Shown piece by piece: positions 32,795 through 41,255 of a DNA stretch of 42,595 nucleotides. The DNA comes from Rhodospirillales bacterium (GTDB lineage Bacteria; Pseudomonadota; Alphaproteobacteria; Reyranellales; Reyranellaceae). The translations under genes and the position numbers were made by a program. The stretch lies in NCBI GenBank assembly GCA_009377525.1, contig WHTW01000055.1:1-42595 (forward strand), read 5' to 3'. How positions within the stretch are numbered: position 1 is the stretch's first letter; each line of letters opens with the position of its first letter. Under the pieces are notes generated by a model. That model had not been told where the DNA came from. It did no database searches and saw only the letters and a program-made list of their open reading frames with translations.

Positions 32795-32804
32795 GGTCAG
32801 ACCC

Positions 32805-34193
32805 ATGATCTACTTCCTCGCCGGCGTCGCGGCGATTGCCGGGTTCCTGTTCGGTTACGACGAGGGCGTGATCGCCGTTGCCGAGCCGCTGCTCGCCAAA
32901 GACTTTCCGATGTCGCCTGCGGTGCGCGGCTTCATGACCGCCGCGGTGCCGCTCGGCGCCCTGATCGCCGCGATCTTCGCCGGTCCGATCGTCGATCGCT
33001 TCGGCCGGCGCCGCGTGCTGATGTCCGCCGCCGCGCTGTTCACGGTCGGCGCCCTGCTCGCCGGCGCCATCACCGCGATCTGGATGCTGGTGGCGGCCCG
33101 CCTCGTGCTGGGCGTCGCCATCGGCCTCGCGGCGGTGGGCGCACCGCTCTATATCTCCGAGACCGCGCCGATCAAGATTCGCGGCGCCATGGTCGCGACC
33201 TATCAGCTCGCGATCACCATCGGCATCCTCGTCTCCTATCTCACCGGCCTCGTGATTACCGGTGATGGCATGTGGCGCCACATGTTCGGCCTGGGCGCCG
33301 TGCCGGGAGTGCTGTTCCTCATCGGCCTCGCCTTCCTGCCGGAATCGCCGCGCTGGCTGATCCTGAAGGGCCATGCCGACCAGGCGCGGGCCAGCCTGCG
33401 CAGGCTGCGCGACAAGCACTGGGACCTCGATGGCGAGCTGCAGGAGATGGTGCTCACGGCCCAGGCCGAGGCCGGCCGCGGCGTCGGCTACCGGGCGCTG
33501 TTCGAACCCTACATCCGGCCGGCGCTGATCGTGGCGGTCGGCCTGTTCTTCCTGCAGCAGCTGAGCGGCATCAACGCCGTGATCTACTACGCGCCGGAGA
33601 TCTTCAATCATGCCGGATTCAGCGGCGGCGACACGCGCATCCTCGCCACCGTCGGCATCGGCACGGTGAACTTCGCCACCACCATCCTGGCCATGTTCCT
33701 GATCGACCGGCTCGGCCGGCGGCCACTCCTGGTCCTGGGCTTTGCCGGCGCGGCCACGACGATGCTGATGATCGCGCTGGCGGTCAGCAATCCGACCCTG
33801 GTGCCGTCGTGGCTGGTGATCGTGATGCTGCTGCTCTACATCGCCTCCTTCGCGATCAGCATCGGGCCGCTGCCGCACGTCATGATGTCGGAGATCTTCC
33901 CGCTCAGGGTGCGCGGTCCGGGGATGAGCATGGCGTCGATCAGCAACTGGGGCTTCAACTTCGTGGTGGTCTTCGCCTTCCCCGTGATGCTGGCCGGGCC
34001 CGGGCTTGCTTTCACCTTCACGGTGTTTGCCGTAATCTGTCTGGGCGGTATTGTGTTCACCCTGCTGCGCGTGCCGGAGACCACGGGGTATTCCCTCGAG
34101 GCCATCGAGAAACACCTCAACTCGGGCAAGCCGCTGGCGACGCTGCGCCGGGAAGTCTTTGTCAGCGTTACTGCGGTTACTTCGAACAAGTGA
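32805..34193 (+). CDS. Sugar porter (MFS), glucose/xylose-proton symport type
   Basis: A 462-residue, 12-helix sugar transporter. Family motifs are FGYDEGVIA in helix 1, DRFGRRRVL in loop 2-3, RLVLGVAIG, LPESPRWLI after helix 6, LQQLSGINAVIYYAPEIF in helix 7, DRLGRRPLL in loop 8-9, and VPETTGYSLEAIE at the end. It should bring a hexose or pentose across the inner membrane with protons. It starts 10 bp after the porin gene, and the kinase gene follows directly, so it is the middle step of one pathway. Confidence 0.93.
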   Translation: MIYFLAGVAAIAGFLFGYDEGVIAVAEPLLAKDFPMSPAVRGFMTAAVPLGALIAAIFAGPIVDRFGRRRVLMSAAALFTVGALLAGAITAIWMLVAARLVLGVAIGLAAVGAPLYISETAPIKIRGAMVATYQLAITIGILVSYLTGLVITGDGMWRHMFGLGAVPGVLFLIGLAFLPESPRWLILKGHADQARASLRRLRDKHWDLDGELQEMVLTAQAEAGRGVGYRALFEPYIRPALIVAVGLFFLQQLSGINAVIYYAPEIFNHAGFSGGDTRILATVGIGTVNFATTILAMFLIDRLGRRPLLVLGFAGAATTMLMIALAVSNPTLVPSWLVIVMLLLYIASFAISIGPLPHVMMSEIFPLRVRGPGMSMASISNWGFNFVVVFAFPVMLAGPGLAFTFTVFAVICLGGIVFTLLRVPETTGYSLEAIEKHLNSGKPLATLRREVFVSVTAVTSNK

Positions 34194-34207
34194 TGCGACG
34201 AGGACGT

Positions 34208-34915
34208 ATGGTGGACGTAGGGCACAACCTCACTCTGGCGATCGACATCGGCGGAACCGGACTCAAGGCGTCGGTCGTCGATGAAGACGCCCAGCTGCTC
34301 ACCGACCGGTTGCGCGTGGCGACGCCGGTCGGCGCGCCACCCGGGAAGTTCGTCGAGGTGCTGACCGCCATGGTCGCTCCGCTCGGCGCCTTCGACCGCG
34401 TCTCCGTCGGCTTTCCGGGCGTCGTGCGCAACGGTCGGGTGCTGACCGCACCGAACCTCGGCAACGGCATGTGGACGGGGTTCGAGCTCGCCCACGCGCT
34501 CGAAGTGGCCCTGGCAAAGCCGGTACGAGTCGCCAACGACGCTGACCTGCAGGGACTGGCCGTGATTGCCGGCAAGGGCGTCGAGATGGTCATCACCTTG
34601 GGCACGGGCTTCGGTACGGGGCTCTATCTCGATGGGCGGCTGGGGCCGCACCTGGAGATTGCCCACCACCCCTTCCGCCATGGCGAGACGTACGACGAGC
34701 AACTCGGCAACGCCGCGCGCAAGGAGATCGGCAGCGTGCGCTGGAACAACCGGGTCAAGAGGGCGATCGGCAACATGCGGCGGCTGACCAATTTCGATCA
34801 TCTGTTCATCGGCGGCGGCAACGCCAAGAAGATCGACTTCGCCCTCGAGCCGGACGTCACCGCCGTCTCGAACGAGGCTGGCATGAAGGGCGGTGTCGCC
34901 CTCTGGCGGGATTGA
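34208..34915 (+). CDS. ROK-like sugar kinase, polyphosphate-glucokinase type
   Basis: A 235-residue kinase with the ASKHA phosphate loop LAIDIGGTGLKASVV, the sugar site VANDADLQGLAV and a second phosphate loop TLGTGFGTGLYLDG. The zinc-binding CxCGxxGC motif of classical ROK kinases is missing. The short length and EIAHHPFRHGETYDE are closer to polyphosphate/ATP glucokinases. GAGGA before ATG 34208 favours this start; an ATG overlapping the porter's stop at 34193 adds five residues. It probably phosphorylates the sugar brought in by the porin and porter. Confidence 0.82.
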   Translation: MVDVGHNLTLAIDIGGTGLKASVVDEDAQLLTDRLRVATPVGAPPGKFVEVLTAMVAPLGAFDRVSVGFPGVVRNGRVLTAPNLGNGMWTGFELAHALEVALAKPVRVANDADLQGLAVIAGKGVEMVITLGTGFGTGLYLDGRLGPHLEIAHHPFRHGETYDEQLGNAARKEIGSVRWNNRVKRAIGNMRRLTNFDHLFIGGGNAKKIDFALEPDVTAVSNEAGMKGGVALWRD

Positions 34916-34926
34916 CGCCGCCGCCG

Positions 34927-36147
34927 CTAAGGAGCGAGGCCGAACAGCTCGGCTTCCTCGCGCACGCCGCGCAGGCGATGGCGGCCAAGCGACACCAGCT
35001 CGTGGCGGCTGGCATCGGCGGCCCGGGCAAACGCCTGCGACATCACGAGATGGCGACCGAGCGCGTCGCACAGGCGCTCGATGCGCGAGGCCTCGTTGAC
35101 GGCGGGCCCGATCACCGTGAAGTCGAGCCGCGCATCGGCGCCGACATTGCCGTAGTTGACGTGGCCGACATGAAGCGCGATGTCGAGATCGGGCGTCGGC
35201 AGCGACCGCGCCCGGCGCGTCTCGGCCAGGCCGGCCATCAGCGCCAGCGCCTCCTTGGCCGCCTCGAGCGCCATCGCGCAGGTCTCGGCGCGCGGCCTGT
35301 CCTCGATCCGGAAGATGGCGAGCAGCCCGTCACCGAGGAATTTCAGGACCTCGCCGCCGCGCGCGGTGACCGGGCGCACCATGCAGTCGAAGCAGTCGTC
35401 CAGCAGCCCGATCAGGTCGCGGCCCGGCAGCGCGTCGGCCAGCGCGGTGAAGCCGCGCAGGTCGGTGAAGAACAGCACCGCCTCGACACCGTGGACCTCG
35501 CCGCGGTGCACCGTGCCCACCAGGATGCGGGCCGCTGGATCCTGGCCGAGATAGGCGGCCAGAAGCCCCTCGTAGATGGTGCGCATGGCGGTGGCCTTAG
35601 CCGCCAGCGCGAACACCGGCAACAGCTCGCGCAGCGCCGCGAGATGAGCGTCGGCAAAACCACCCGGCCGGTCGGTGGTGAGCGAGCAGACCAGCCACAG
35701 CTCGCCCACGCGCTCGGCGTCGGCTGGCCCACCGACTTGCGGTGCGAGCTCGCCGAAGGGAAAGACTCGGCCCAACCATTCCGTCATGCCGGCGGCCCTG
35801 AGCTCCTCGAAGACCGGCACCTCCTGCTCGGGCTTGGGCGAGCTCAGATCGTAGCGCCGTTCGGCGATGCCATGCCGCAGCATGGCGTCGAAGGGACTCT
35901 GGCGGATGATGGGCGCGTCGATGTCGACATGACGGAACTCGAAGCGCGCCTGCAGCCCTGCCGTACGCTCCCAGATCAGGCTGCGGGCGCGCACCATGGG
36001 ATGCAGCGTGTTCATGCCGGCGAAGACGCGCGCCACCGGCACGCCGACGTCGTTCAGGCGGCGCGCGAAACCGTCGACGATGTCGTCGAGCGACAGGCTG
36101 CGCAGGCCGGCATCGGCCAGCCAGTCGGTGACGGTGGCGAGCTTCAA
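34927..36147 (-). CDS. Class III adenylate/guanylate cyclase
   Basis: A 406-residue soluble protein. Residues ~1-205 are an N-terminal sensor of unknown fold; residues ~210-400 are a class III cyclase domain. The two metal aspartates are Asp229 (FFTDLRGFTALAD) and Asp273 (FLGDGLLAIF), the adenine-specific pair is Lys269 and Asp342 (LDFTVIG), and Asn351/Arg355 (VNEASRIE) stabilise the transition state. All are present, so it should make cAMP. It has no membrane helices. It is the last gene of a five-gene operon, 7 bp after the VOC protein, which suggests that sensing of the pathway product sets the cAMP level. Confidence 0.92.
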   Translation of the reverse strand: MKLATVTDWLADAGLRSLSLDDIVDGFARRLNDVGVPVARVFAGMNTLHPMVRARSLIWERTAGLQARFEFRHVDIDAPIIRQSPFDAMLRHGIAERRYDLSSPKPEQEVPVFEELRAAGMTEWLGRVFPFGELAPQVGGPADAERVGELWLVCSLTTDRPGGFADAHLAALRELLPVFALAAKATAMRTIYEGLLAAYLGQDPAARILVGTVHRGEVHGVEAVLFFTDLRGFTALADALPGRDLIGLLDDCFDCMVRPVTARGGEVLKFLGDGLLAIFRIEDRPRAETCAMALEAAKEALALMAGLAETRRARSLPTPDLDIALHVGHVNYGNVGADARLDFTVIGPAVNEASRIERLCDALGRHLVMSQAFARAADASRHELVSLGRHRLRGVREEAELFGLAP

Positions 36148-36154
36148 TCCGCCC

Positions 36155-36598
36155 CTATGTCTTGACGCGGCTGCTGGCGCGGCAACGGCATTTGTCGACC
36201 TGGTGCAGCTCGACCATGTTGCCGCAGGGATCGTTCATGAAGACCTGCGTGGAATCGGGGCTGGTGAGGCCCTCGATCACCCAGTGCTTCACGCCGAGGC
36301 GATCGAGCTCGGCGCGTGTCTCCACGATGCTCTTCACCGCATAGGCGACGTGCGGCCGCGTCGGATCCTCGCCCGGCCCCTTGGCCACCGGCGAGGGCTG
36401 CTTGCCGCCGATCAGGTGGATCTGGCCGACGTCGCCGACATTCACCCAGGCGCCCGGAATGCCGGGAATGGTCGGACGGCCGGCGTCGCAATGCAGGCCG
36501 AGAACGTCGGCATAGAAGTCCTGCGTGGCCTTCAGCAGGTTGGCGTCATCGTCGACGCGGACGCCGGTGTGGTGGATCTCCAGAATCTCGACGGCCAT
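36155..36598 (-). CDS. VOC-family (glyoxalase/dioxygenase fold) protein
   Basis: A 147-residue vicinal-oxygen-chelate protein with two beta-alpha-beta-beta-beta modules. EIHHTGVRVDD supplies the first metal histidine, the strand ending QIHLIGG comes at the end of module 1, HVAYAV begins module 2, and FMNDPCGNMVELHQV holds the final glutamate. This set of His/Glu positions is typical of glyoxalase-like and extradiol enzymes. The reaction is unknown. It lies 32 bp after the deacetylase-like gene and 7 bp before the cyclase gene. Confidence 0.82.
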   Translation of the reverse strand: MAVEILEIHHTGVRVDDDANLLKATQDFYADVLGLHCDAGRPTIPGIPGAWVNVGDVGQIHLIGGKQPSPVAKGPGEDPTRPHVAYAVKSIVETRAELDRLGVKHWVIEGLTSPDSTQVFMNDPCGNMVELHQVDKCRCRASSRVKT

Positions 36599-36630
36599 GG
36601 CTCGTTTCCTCCCGTGATCATGTCTTGACG

Positions 36631-37539
36631 TTACGCTGGCGGCGGCACCATCGTGCCCTTGGGCAGGGCCGCGCAGTGATCGTAGATCGCCGACGGGCGC
36701 GTGAACCAGACCTTGTCCTTCTGAGCATGGTTCGCGATGTGCTGCAGGGCCTCGCGCAGCATCCGCAGGCGATAGGGCTGGCCGACGATCATGGTGTGCA
36801 GCGCGATGCCGCACACCAGCGGTTGCTTGGCCGACTGGCGCAGCAGCTCCTCGAACTGGCCGATGATGAAGTCGCGGAACTGCTCGGGCGTGTGATGGCG
36901 AACCAGGATCTGCGGGCTGTCGTTGATCTCGATGGGATAGGGCACGCTCATCAGCGGGCCCGACCGCGTCTTCATCCACAACGGCTGGTCGTCGGCCGGC
37001 CAGTCCATCAGGAAGTCGAAGCCAGTCTCCTTGAGGAGGTCGGGCGTGTGATGGCTGGAGCTCATCCACGGCGCCATCCAGCCGCGCGGACGCGCCCCGC
37101 TCGCTTTCTCGATGGCGTCGCGCACTTCCTCGAGGAAACGCTTCTCGTCGGCCTCCCACATCTGGCCGTGGCGCTCGGCGTTGGTGCGGCCGTGGCCGAT
37201 GAACTCATCGCCGCGCGCCTTGAGCGCCGCCACGATCTGCGGCGCGTAGTCGAACACCGTGGTGTTGATCAGGTGGGCGGCCGGCAGGTTGAGCTCGTCG
37301 AACAGTTCCAGGCAGCGCCAAACACCAACCCGGTTGCCGTAGTCGCGCCAGGCGAAGGTGCGTGGGTCGGGCGGCGTGCCGGCCACGGTGAGCAGATGGC
37401 CGGCGCCGGCGCCGAAGGCGAAATGCTCTATGTTGAGGCCGAGATAGACGGCGAGCCGCTTGCCGTCCGGCCAGGAGTAGTCCTTGCGCTCGGTGATGGC
37501 TGAGTAGACGTAGCGGTTGTGATACGGAAGGCGGAGCAT
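36631..37539 (-). CDS. Polysaccharide deacetylase-family hydrolase (PuuE-like)
   Basis: A 302-residue NodB-fold protein. The start RLAVYLGLNIEHFAFG, the segment VFDYAPQIVAALKARGDEFIGHG, the RGWMAPWMSSSHHTPDLL stretch and the late CGIALHTMIVGQPYR fit the PuuE/allantoinase-like branch of the polysaccharide deacetylase family, which acts on small amides. The usual Asp-Asp of motif 1 is replaced (LNIEH), as in that branch. It lies 25 bp after the dioxygenase gene on the same strand, so it is a step in the same unknown catabolic route. Confidence 0.8.
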   Translation of the reverse strand: MLRLPYHNRYVYSAITERKDYSWPDGKRLAVYLGLNIEHFAFGAGAGHLLTVAGTPPDPRTFAWRDYGNRVGVWRCLELFDELNLPAAHLINTTVFDYAPQIVAALKARGDEFIGHGRTNAERHGQMWEADEKRFLEEVRDAIEKASGARPRGWMAPWMSSSHHTPDLLKETGFDFLMDWPADDQPLWMKTRSGPLMSVPYPIEINDSPQILVRHHTPEQFRDFIIGQFEELLRQSAKQPLVCGIALHTMIVGQPYRLRMLREALQHIANHAQKDKVWFTRPSAIYDHCAALPKGTMVPPPA

Positions 37540-37564
37540 TGATGGACCTCTTGGTGGAGCGCGG

Positions 37565-38410
37565 TCAACGTTTCACCACGGCGACCTCGTTCTCCTCAGA
37601 CTCGACGGCGTTCATCGAACGGAAGCGCGCCACCGCCTCGGCATGGAAGGCGCGTTCGGCGGGGCCCGCCTCTTCGACCGGACGGCGCTCGTCGTCGAAG
37701 TTGCCGTACTTGTCCTCGCCGCGCACCAGCATCGCTGTCACGCGCGAGCGCGCCGTGCAGCGTGCCCAGGTCGGGATGTAGCTGATGCCGAGCCCGACGC
37801 GCCGGTCGTGATGGCGGTTGGGCCGCGAATTGTGCACCAGATGGGTGTGGTGCAGCGAGAACTGGCCGGCCTTGACCGGCATGAACGCGGTCCGACTGCG
37901 ATCGACATCGACAGAAAGCTCCTGCCCGCGTGACAGCAGGTTCTCGGGGTCCTGCATCTCGGCGTGCGGCAGCTGGCCGAGCTTGTGCGAGCCCGGCACG
38001 ACTTCCATGCAGCCCGCCTCGATCGGGGCGTCGGTCAGCGCCACCCAGGCGGTGACGTGACAGGCGGGCTCGAGCGCGAAGTAGGTCGCATCCTGGTGCC
38101 AGCTCACATAGGCGCCCGAGCCTGCATCCTTGGGCCAGACGGTGAGATGGAACAGGCGGATGTCCGGACCGATCAGATCCTCGACCGCATTGAGCACCTC
38201 GGGCGCATGCACGATCTCGTCGACCCAGGGGAACAGCAGATGCGGCTTGAAGTTGTGGCCGCGTGTCATCTTCTGGCCCTGCGCGCGCTCGAAGGCCTCC
38301 ATCCTGTCGCGCCAGGCGCGCGCCCGTTCCGTCGAGAAACCATTGACCGGGCAGACATAGCCGTCGCGCTCGTAGCCGGCGATCTGCTCTTGTGTCAGTT
38401 TCTTCGACAT
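37565..38410 (-). CDS. Phytanoyl-CoA dioxygenase-family Fe(II)/2-oxoglutarate enzyme
   Basis: A 281-residue PhyH-type hydroxylase. The iron triad is His105 and Asp107 (VSWHQDATYF) and probably His193 (LVHNSRPN), with a nearby arginine for 2-oxoglutarate. VTAWVALTDAPIEAGCMEVVPGSH is the family's core strand pair. Bacterial members hydroxylate small natural products. Its ATG overlaps the stop of the SDR gene by one base (TGATG), and the deacetylase-like gene follows. Confidence 0.88.
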   Translation of the reverse strand: MSKKLTQEQIAGYERDGYVCPVNGFSTERARAWRDRMEAFERAQGQKMTRGHNFKPHLLFPWVDEIVHAPEVLNAVEDLIGPDIRLFHLTVWPKDAGSGAYVSWHQDATYFALEPACHVTAWVALTDAPIEAGCMEVVPGSHKLGQLPHAEMQDPENLLSRGQELSVDVDRSRTAFMPVKAGQFSLHHTHLVHNSRPNRHHDRRVGLGISYIPTWARCTARSRVTAMLVRGEDKYGNFDDERRPVEEAGPAERAFHAEAVARFRSMNAVESEENEVAVVKR

Positions 38411-39171
38411 CAGTGCGCCGTCCAGCCGCCGTCGACGAACAGCAGCGTACCTGTCACGAAGGAGGAATCGTCGCTGGCCAGGAACAGGGCAGCGCGCGCC
38501 ACCTCCTCCGGCTTGCCGATGCGGCCCATGGGATGGCGATGCTTCCAGAAAGCCTTCATGGCCTCCGGATCAGCGTAGCGCTTCAGGGAACGCGCCGGCA
38601 TCGGCGTGTCGATGACGCCCGGCATCAGCGCGTTGACGCGAATGCCCTGCGCGGCATGGTCGACGGCCATGGTCTTGGTGAAGGAGGCGATCGCTCCCTT
38701 GGAGGCGATGTACGCCGCGTTCTTGCCCGGGCTCGATTGCGCGAGCTGCGAGCCGATGGTGACGATGGCGCCGGAGCGGTTCTCGATCATCGACTTGATG
38801 GCATAGTGGATCCAAAGGTAGGTGCCCTTGACGTTGACCGCGAAGGTACGGTCCCAGGCCGCCTCCTCGATCGCGTCGACCGTGCCGCCGGTCGACAGGC
38901 CGGCCGCCGTCAGCAGCACATCGACGCGACCCCATTTCTCGATCACGCGGTCGACGCCGGCCCGCGCTTCGGCATCGCTGCTGACGTCGGCGGGGATGAT
39001 GATGGCGCTGCCGCCGGCCGCCTCGATGTCGGCCGCGACCTGGCCCAGCCCGACCTCGTCCTGATCGACCAAGGCAAGCTTGGCGCCCTCGGCCGCGAAC
39101 AGCCGTGCCGAGGCAGCGCCGATGCCCGATGCCCCGCCGGTGACGATTGCCACACGATCTTTGAGCTTCAT
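38410..39171 (-). CDS. Short-chain dehydrogenase/reductase
   Basis: A 253-residue classical SDR. The cofactor motif is TGGASGIG (11-18), the acidic residue after strand 2 (LVDQDE) favours NAD, and the catalytic residues are Ser141, Tyr154 and Lys158 (AAYIASKGA). The C-terminal LFVDGGWTAH is typical. It oxidises or reduces an alcohol/ketone of unknown identity. It is first in the minus-strand operon SDR-dioxygenase-deacetylase-VOC-cyclase. Two hairpins lie between it and the terC gene upstream on the same strand. Confidence 0.92.
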   Translation of the reverse strand: MKLKDRVAIVTGGASGIGAASARLFAAEGAKLALVDQDEVGLGQVAADIEAAGGSAIIIPADVSSDAEARAGVDRVIEKWGRVDVLLTAAGLSTGGTVDAIEEAAWDRTFAVNVKGTYLWIHYAIKSMIENRSGAIVTIGSQLAQSSPGKNAAYIASKGAIASFTKTMAVDHAAQGIRVNALMPGVIDTPMPARSLKRYADPEAMKAFWKHRHPMGRIGKPEEVARAALFLASDDSSFVTGTLLFVDGGWTAH

Positions 39172-39186
39172 GGCCGCAAGCTTAAA

Positions 39187-39226
39187 GCAAATCTCGTCCG
39201 GCTGGAATCAGCCGGACGAGATTTGC
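39187..39226. terminator. Perfect 17-bp hairpin
   Basis: Arms 39187-39203 and 39210-39226 are exact reverse complements around a 6-base loop GGAATC. No T-run follows on either strand, so it is not a textbook intrinsic terminator, but it lies upstream of one operon and downstream of terC and may act as a transcript end. Confidence 0.6.
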
Positions 39227-39250
39227 CTTGCAGCCAAGCACCTCGACCAA

Positions 39251-39303
39251 CGCGTTTCCAATTGAATGGAACCGCCATGCGGTTCCATTCAATTGGAAAC
39301 GCG
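39251..39303. terminator. Perfect 25-bp hairpin after terC
   Basis: Arms 39251-39275 and 39279-39303 are exact reverse complements with a CAT loop. It ends 20 bp from the terC stop and 24 bp from the first hairpin. It is likely a transcript terminator or stabiliser, or a member of a dispersed repeat family. Confidence 0.65.
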
Positions 39304-39323
39304 CCTAGCCGGTCGGCGCCTTG

Positions 39324-40082
39324 TCAGCGCGGTCGCTTCCGCAGCGGACGGCGTTTTCGCTCCGCGCGACGTGCCACCATGTTCAGCGCTTCGACCAGGG
39401 CGGAGAACGCCATGGCGGCATAGATGTAGCCCTTGGGCACCTTCACGCCCACGCCGTCGGCGATCAGCGTCATGCCGATCATCAGCAGGAAGCTCAGTGC
39501 CAGCATGACGATGGTCGGGTTCTTGTTGATGAAGGCCGCCAGGGGATCGGCCGCCAGCAGCATCAGGGCGACCGCGATGACCACGGCCACGATCATGATC
39601 GGGATGTCGTCGGTCATGCCGACCGCAGTGATGATGCTGTCCAGCGAGAACACCAGGTCGAGGATCAGGATCTGGCCGATCACGCCCATCACCGTCGCCT
39701 GCACCGCCCGGCCGGCCGCCTCGGTGTCGTAGTCGACCGTGACGTGGTCGTGGATTTCACTGGTCGCCTTGTAGATCAGGAACAGGCCGCCCGCGATCAG
39801 GATCAGGTCGCGCCAGGAGAAGCCGTGGCCGAACACCGAGAACAACGGCGCCGTGAGCTGCACGACGTAGGCCACGCCGCTCAGCAGGCCGAGCCGCAGG
39901 ATCACAGCGAGCCCGATGCCGATGCGGCGGGCGTTGGAGCGCTGATGCTCCGGGAGCTTGTTGGTCAGGATGGAGATGAAGATCAGGTTGTCGATGCCCA
40001 GCACGACTTCCATGACCACCAGCGTCACCAGCGCCGCCCAGGCGTGGGGATCGCGGACAAGGACCAGGATTTCTTCCAGCAT
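39324..40082 (-). CDS. TerC-family integral membrane protein
   Basis: A 252-residue membrane protein with about seven helices. The acidic helix motifs of the TerC family are present: [18 protein letters not shown] (Glu25, Asp31) and [16 protein letters not shown]. Members export manganese or act with tellurite-resistance proteins, often loading metal onto exported enzymes. The start at 40082 gives the normal MLEEI-like N terminus; the longer frame runs antisense through the neighbouring MFS fragment. The C terminus is strongly basic. A 25-bp hairpin follows. Confidence 0.9.
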   Translation of the reverse strand: MLEEILVLVRDPHAWAALVTLVVMEVVLGIDNLIFISILTNKLPEHQRSNARRIGIGLAVILRLGLLSGVAYVVQLTAPLFSVFGHGFSWRDLILIAGGLFLIYKATSEIHDHVTVDYDTEAAGRAVQATVMGVIGQILILDLVFSLDSIITAVGMTDDIPIMIVAVVIAVALMLLAADPLAAFINKNPTIVMLALSFLLMIGMTLIADGVGVKVPKGYIYAAMAFSALVEALNMVARRAERKRRPLRKRPR

Positions 40083-40120
40083 GCCGTCACCATAGATCAC
40101 GGCAACCCAGCGCCAAGTGA

Positions 40121-41219
40121 GCTTTCCTTTTCGCCGGCAAGCACCGCCTTCCTGTTCGCCAACGGCGTGTTCGTGCTGGTGCACGGCCCGTTCGGCGACC
40201 GCTACGGCAAGATGCCGGTGGTCGCCATCGCCTGCATCACGGCCGCCCTGTGCTGCCTCTTGAGTGCGCTGGCCGGCTCGCTTGCCTGGCTGGCGGCAGC
40301 GCGTTTCCTCACCGGCGTCACCAGGTCGGCCATCATTCCGCTGGCCATCGCCTGGCTGGGCGACAATGTCAGCTACGAGCGCCGCCAGGCGACGCTGGCG
40401 CGCTTCCTCACGGGCCAGACGCTCGGCCTGATGACCGGCGCCGCCCTGGGGGGTGCGCTCGGTGACTGGCTGGGTTGGCGGTCGGTCTTCTGGGTGCTGG
40501 CGGCGATCTACGTCACGGCGGGCGTCGCTCTGTTCGGCGTCATGCGCGCCCATCCCGCCGTGGCGCGACCGGCCGGCGGTGCCCAGGGCTCGATGATCGG
40601 CCAGATGATCGCGGTGCTGCGGCGGCGCTGGGTGATCACCGTCGTGCTGGTAGTGGCGCTGGAGGGCGGCACCTTCTGGGGCGCCTTCACCTTCGTCGGC
40701 GCCGACCTGCACCAGCGCTTCGACATGGGCTTTGCCGCCATCGGGCTTGCGGTCGCGGCGTTCGGCGCGGGCGGCTTCGCCTATGTGCTGGTGGCGCCGC
40801 AGCTCGTGCGCCTGCTGGGCGAACGTGGGCTCTGCATCTGGGGCGGACTGGGACTGGGACTGGGGCTGGGGCTGGGGCTGGGCCTCGCCTTCGCCACCAT
40901 GGCGCTCGCACCCTCGGCCGAGGTCGAGTTCGCCGGCATCATGCTGTCGGGCGTGTCCTTCTACATGCTGCACAACACGCTGCAGACGCACGGCACGCAG
41001 ATGGCGCCGGAAGCGCGCGGCGCGGCCATGGCGCTGTTCGCGCTCTGCCTGTTCGTCGGCCAGGCGATCGGCGTGCCGATCGCCGCCCCGATCGTCGACC
41101 GCTGGGGTGCGCCGCCGGTCTTCTGGGCCGCGGCGGTCGTGCTGCCGGCGCTGGCGCTGTGGTTCGCGGCGGCGCTGCGGCGTCATGTTGGAGCGCGGAC
41201 CTCCAGGTCCGCATCATGA
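40121..41219 (+). pseudogene. MFS transporter lacking its first helix
   Basis: The frame encodes about 360 residues of an MFS permease starting in helix 2: [23 protein letters not shown] contains loop motif A (GDRYGK), followed by [22 protein letters not shown] and normal later helices to the stop at 41219. The first ~50 residues, including helix 1, are missing. The only in-frame start is a GTG at 40167 without a ribosome-binding site. The coding similarity begins about 40 bp from the divergent terC start, as if a deletion fused the two regions. It is probably non-functional. Confidence 0.7.
40845..40886 (+). repeat. Hexanucleotide repeat GGNCTG, about seven units
   Basis: Units GGACTG x2, one GGACTG variant, and GGGCTG x3 follow one another and encode alternating Gly-Leu in a membrane helix of the MFS fragment. 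Repeat number could vary by slippage without shifting the frame. Confidence 0.75.
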
Positions 41220-41249
41220 TTCATGAGCGGACCTGGAGGTCCGCGCTCC
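41190..41249. repeat. Inverted repeat with 23-bp perfect arms (nested palindromes)
   Basis: Arms 41190-41212 and 41227-41249 are exact reverse complements around a 14-base spacer. Each arm itself contains GCGGACCT and AGGTCCGC two bases apart, so each arm alone also folds. It overlaps the 3' end of the MFS fragment and lies 7 bp from the end of the aldo/keto reductase gene, where two genes converge. It could be a bidirectional terminator or a REP-like dispersed element. Confidence 0.75.
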
Positions 41250-41255
41250 GATGAG

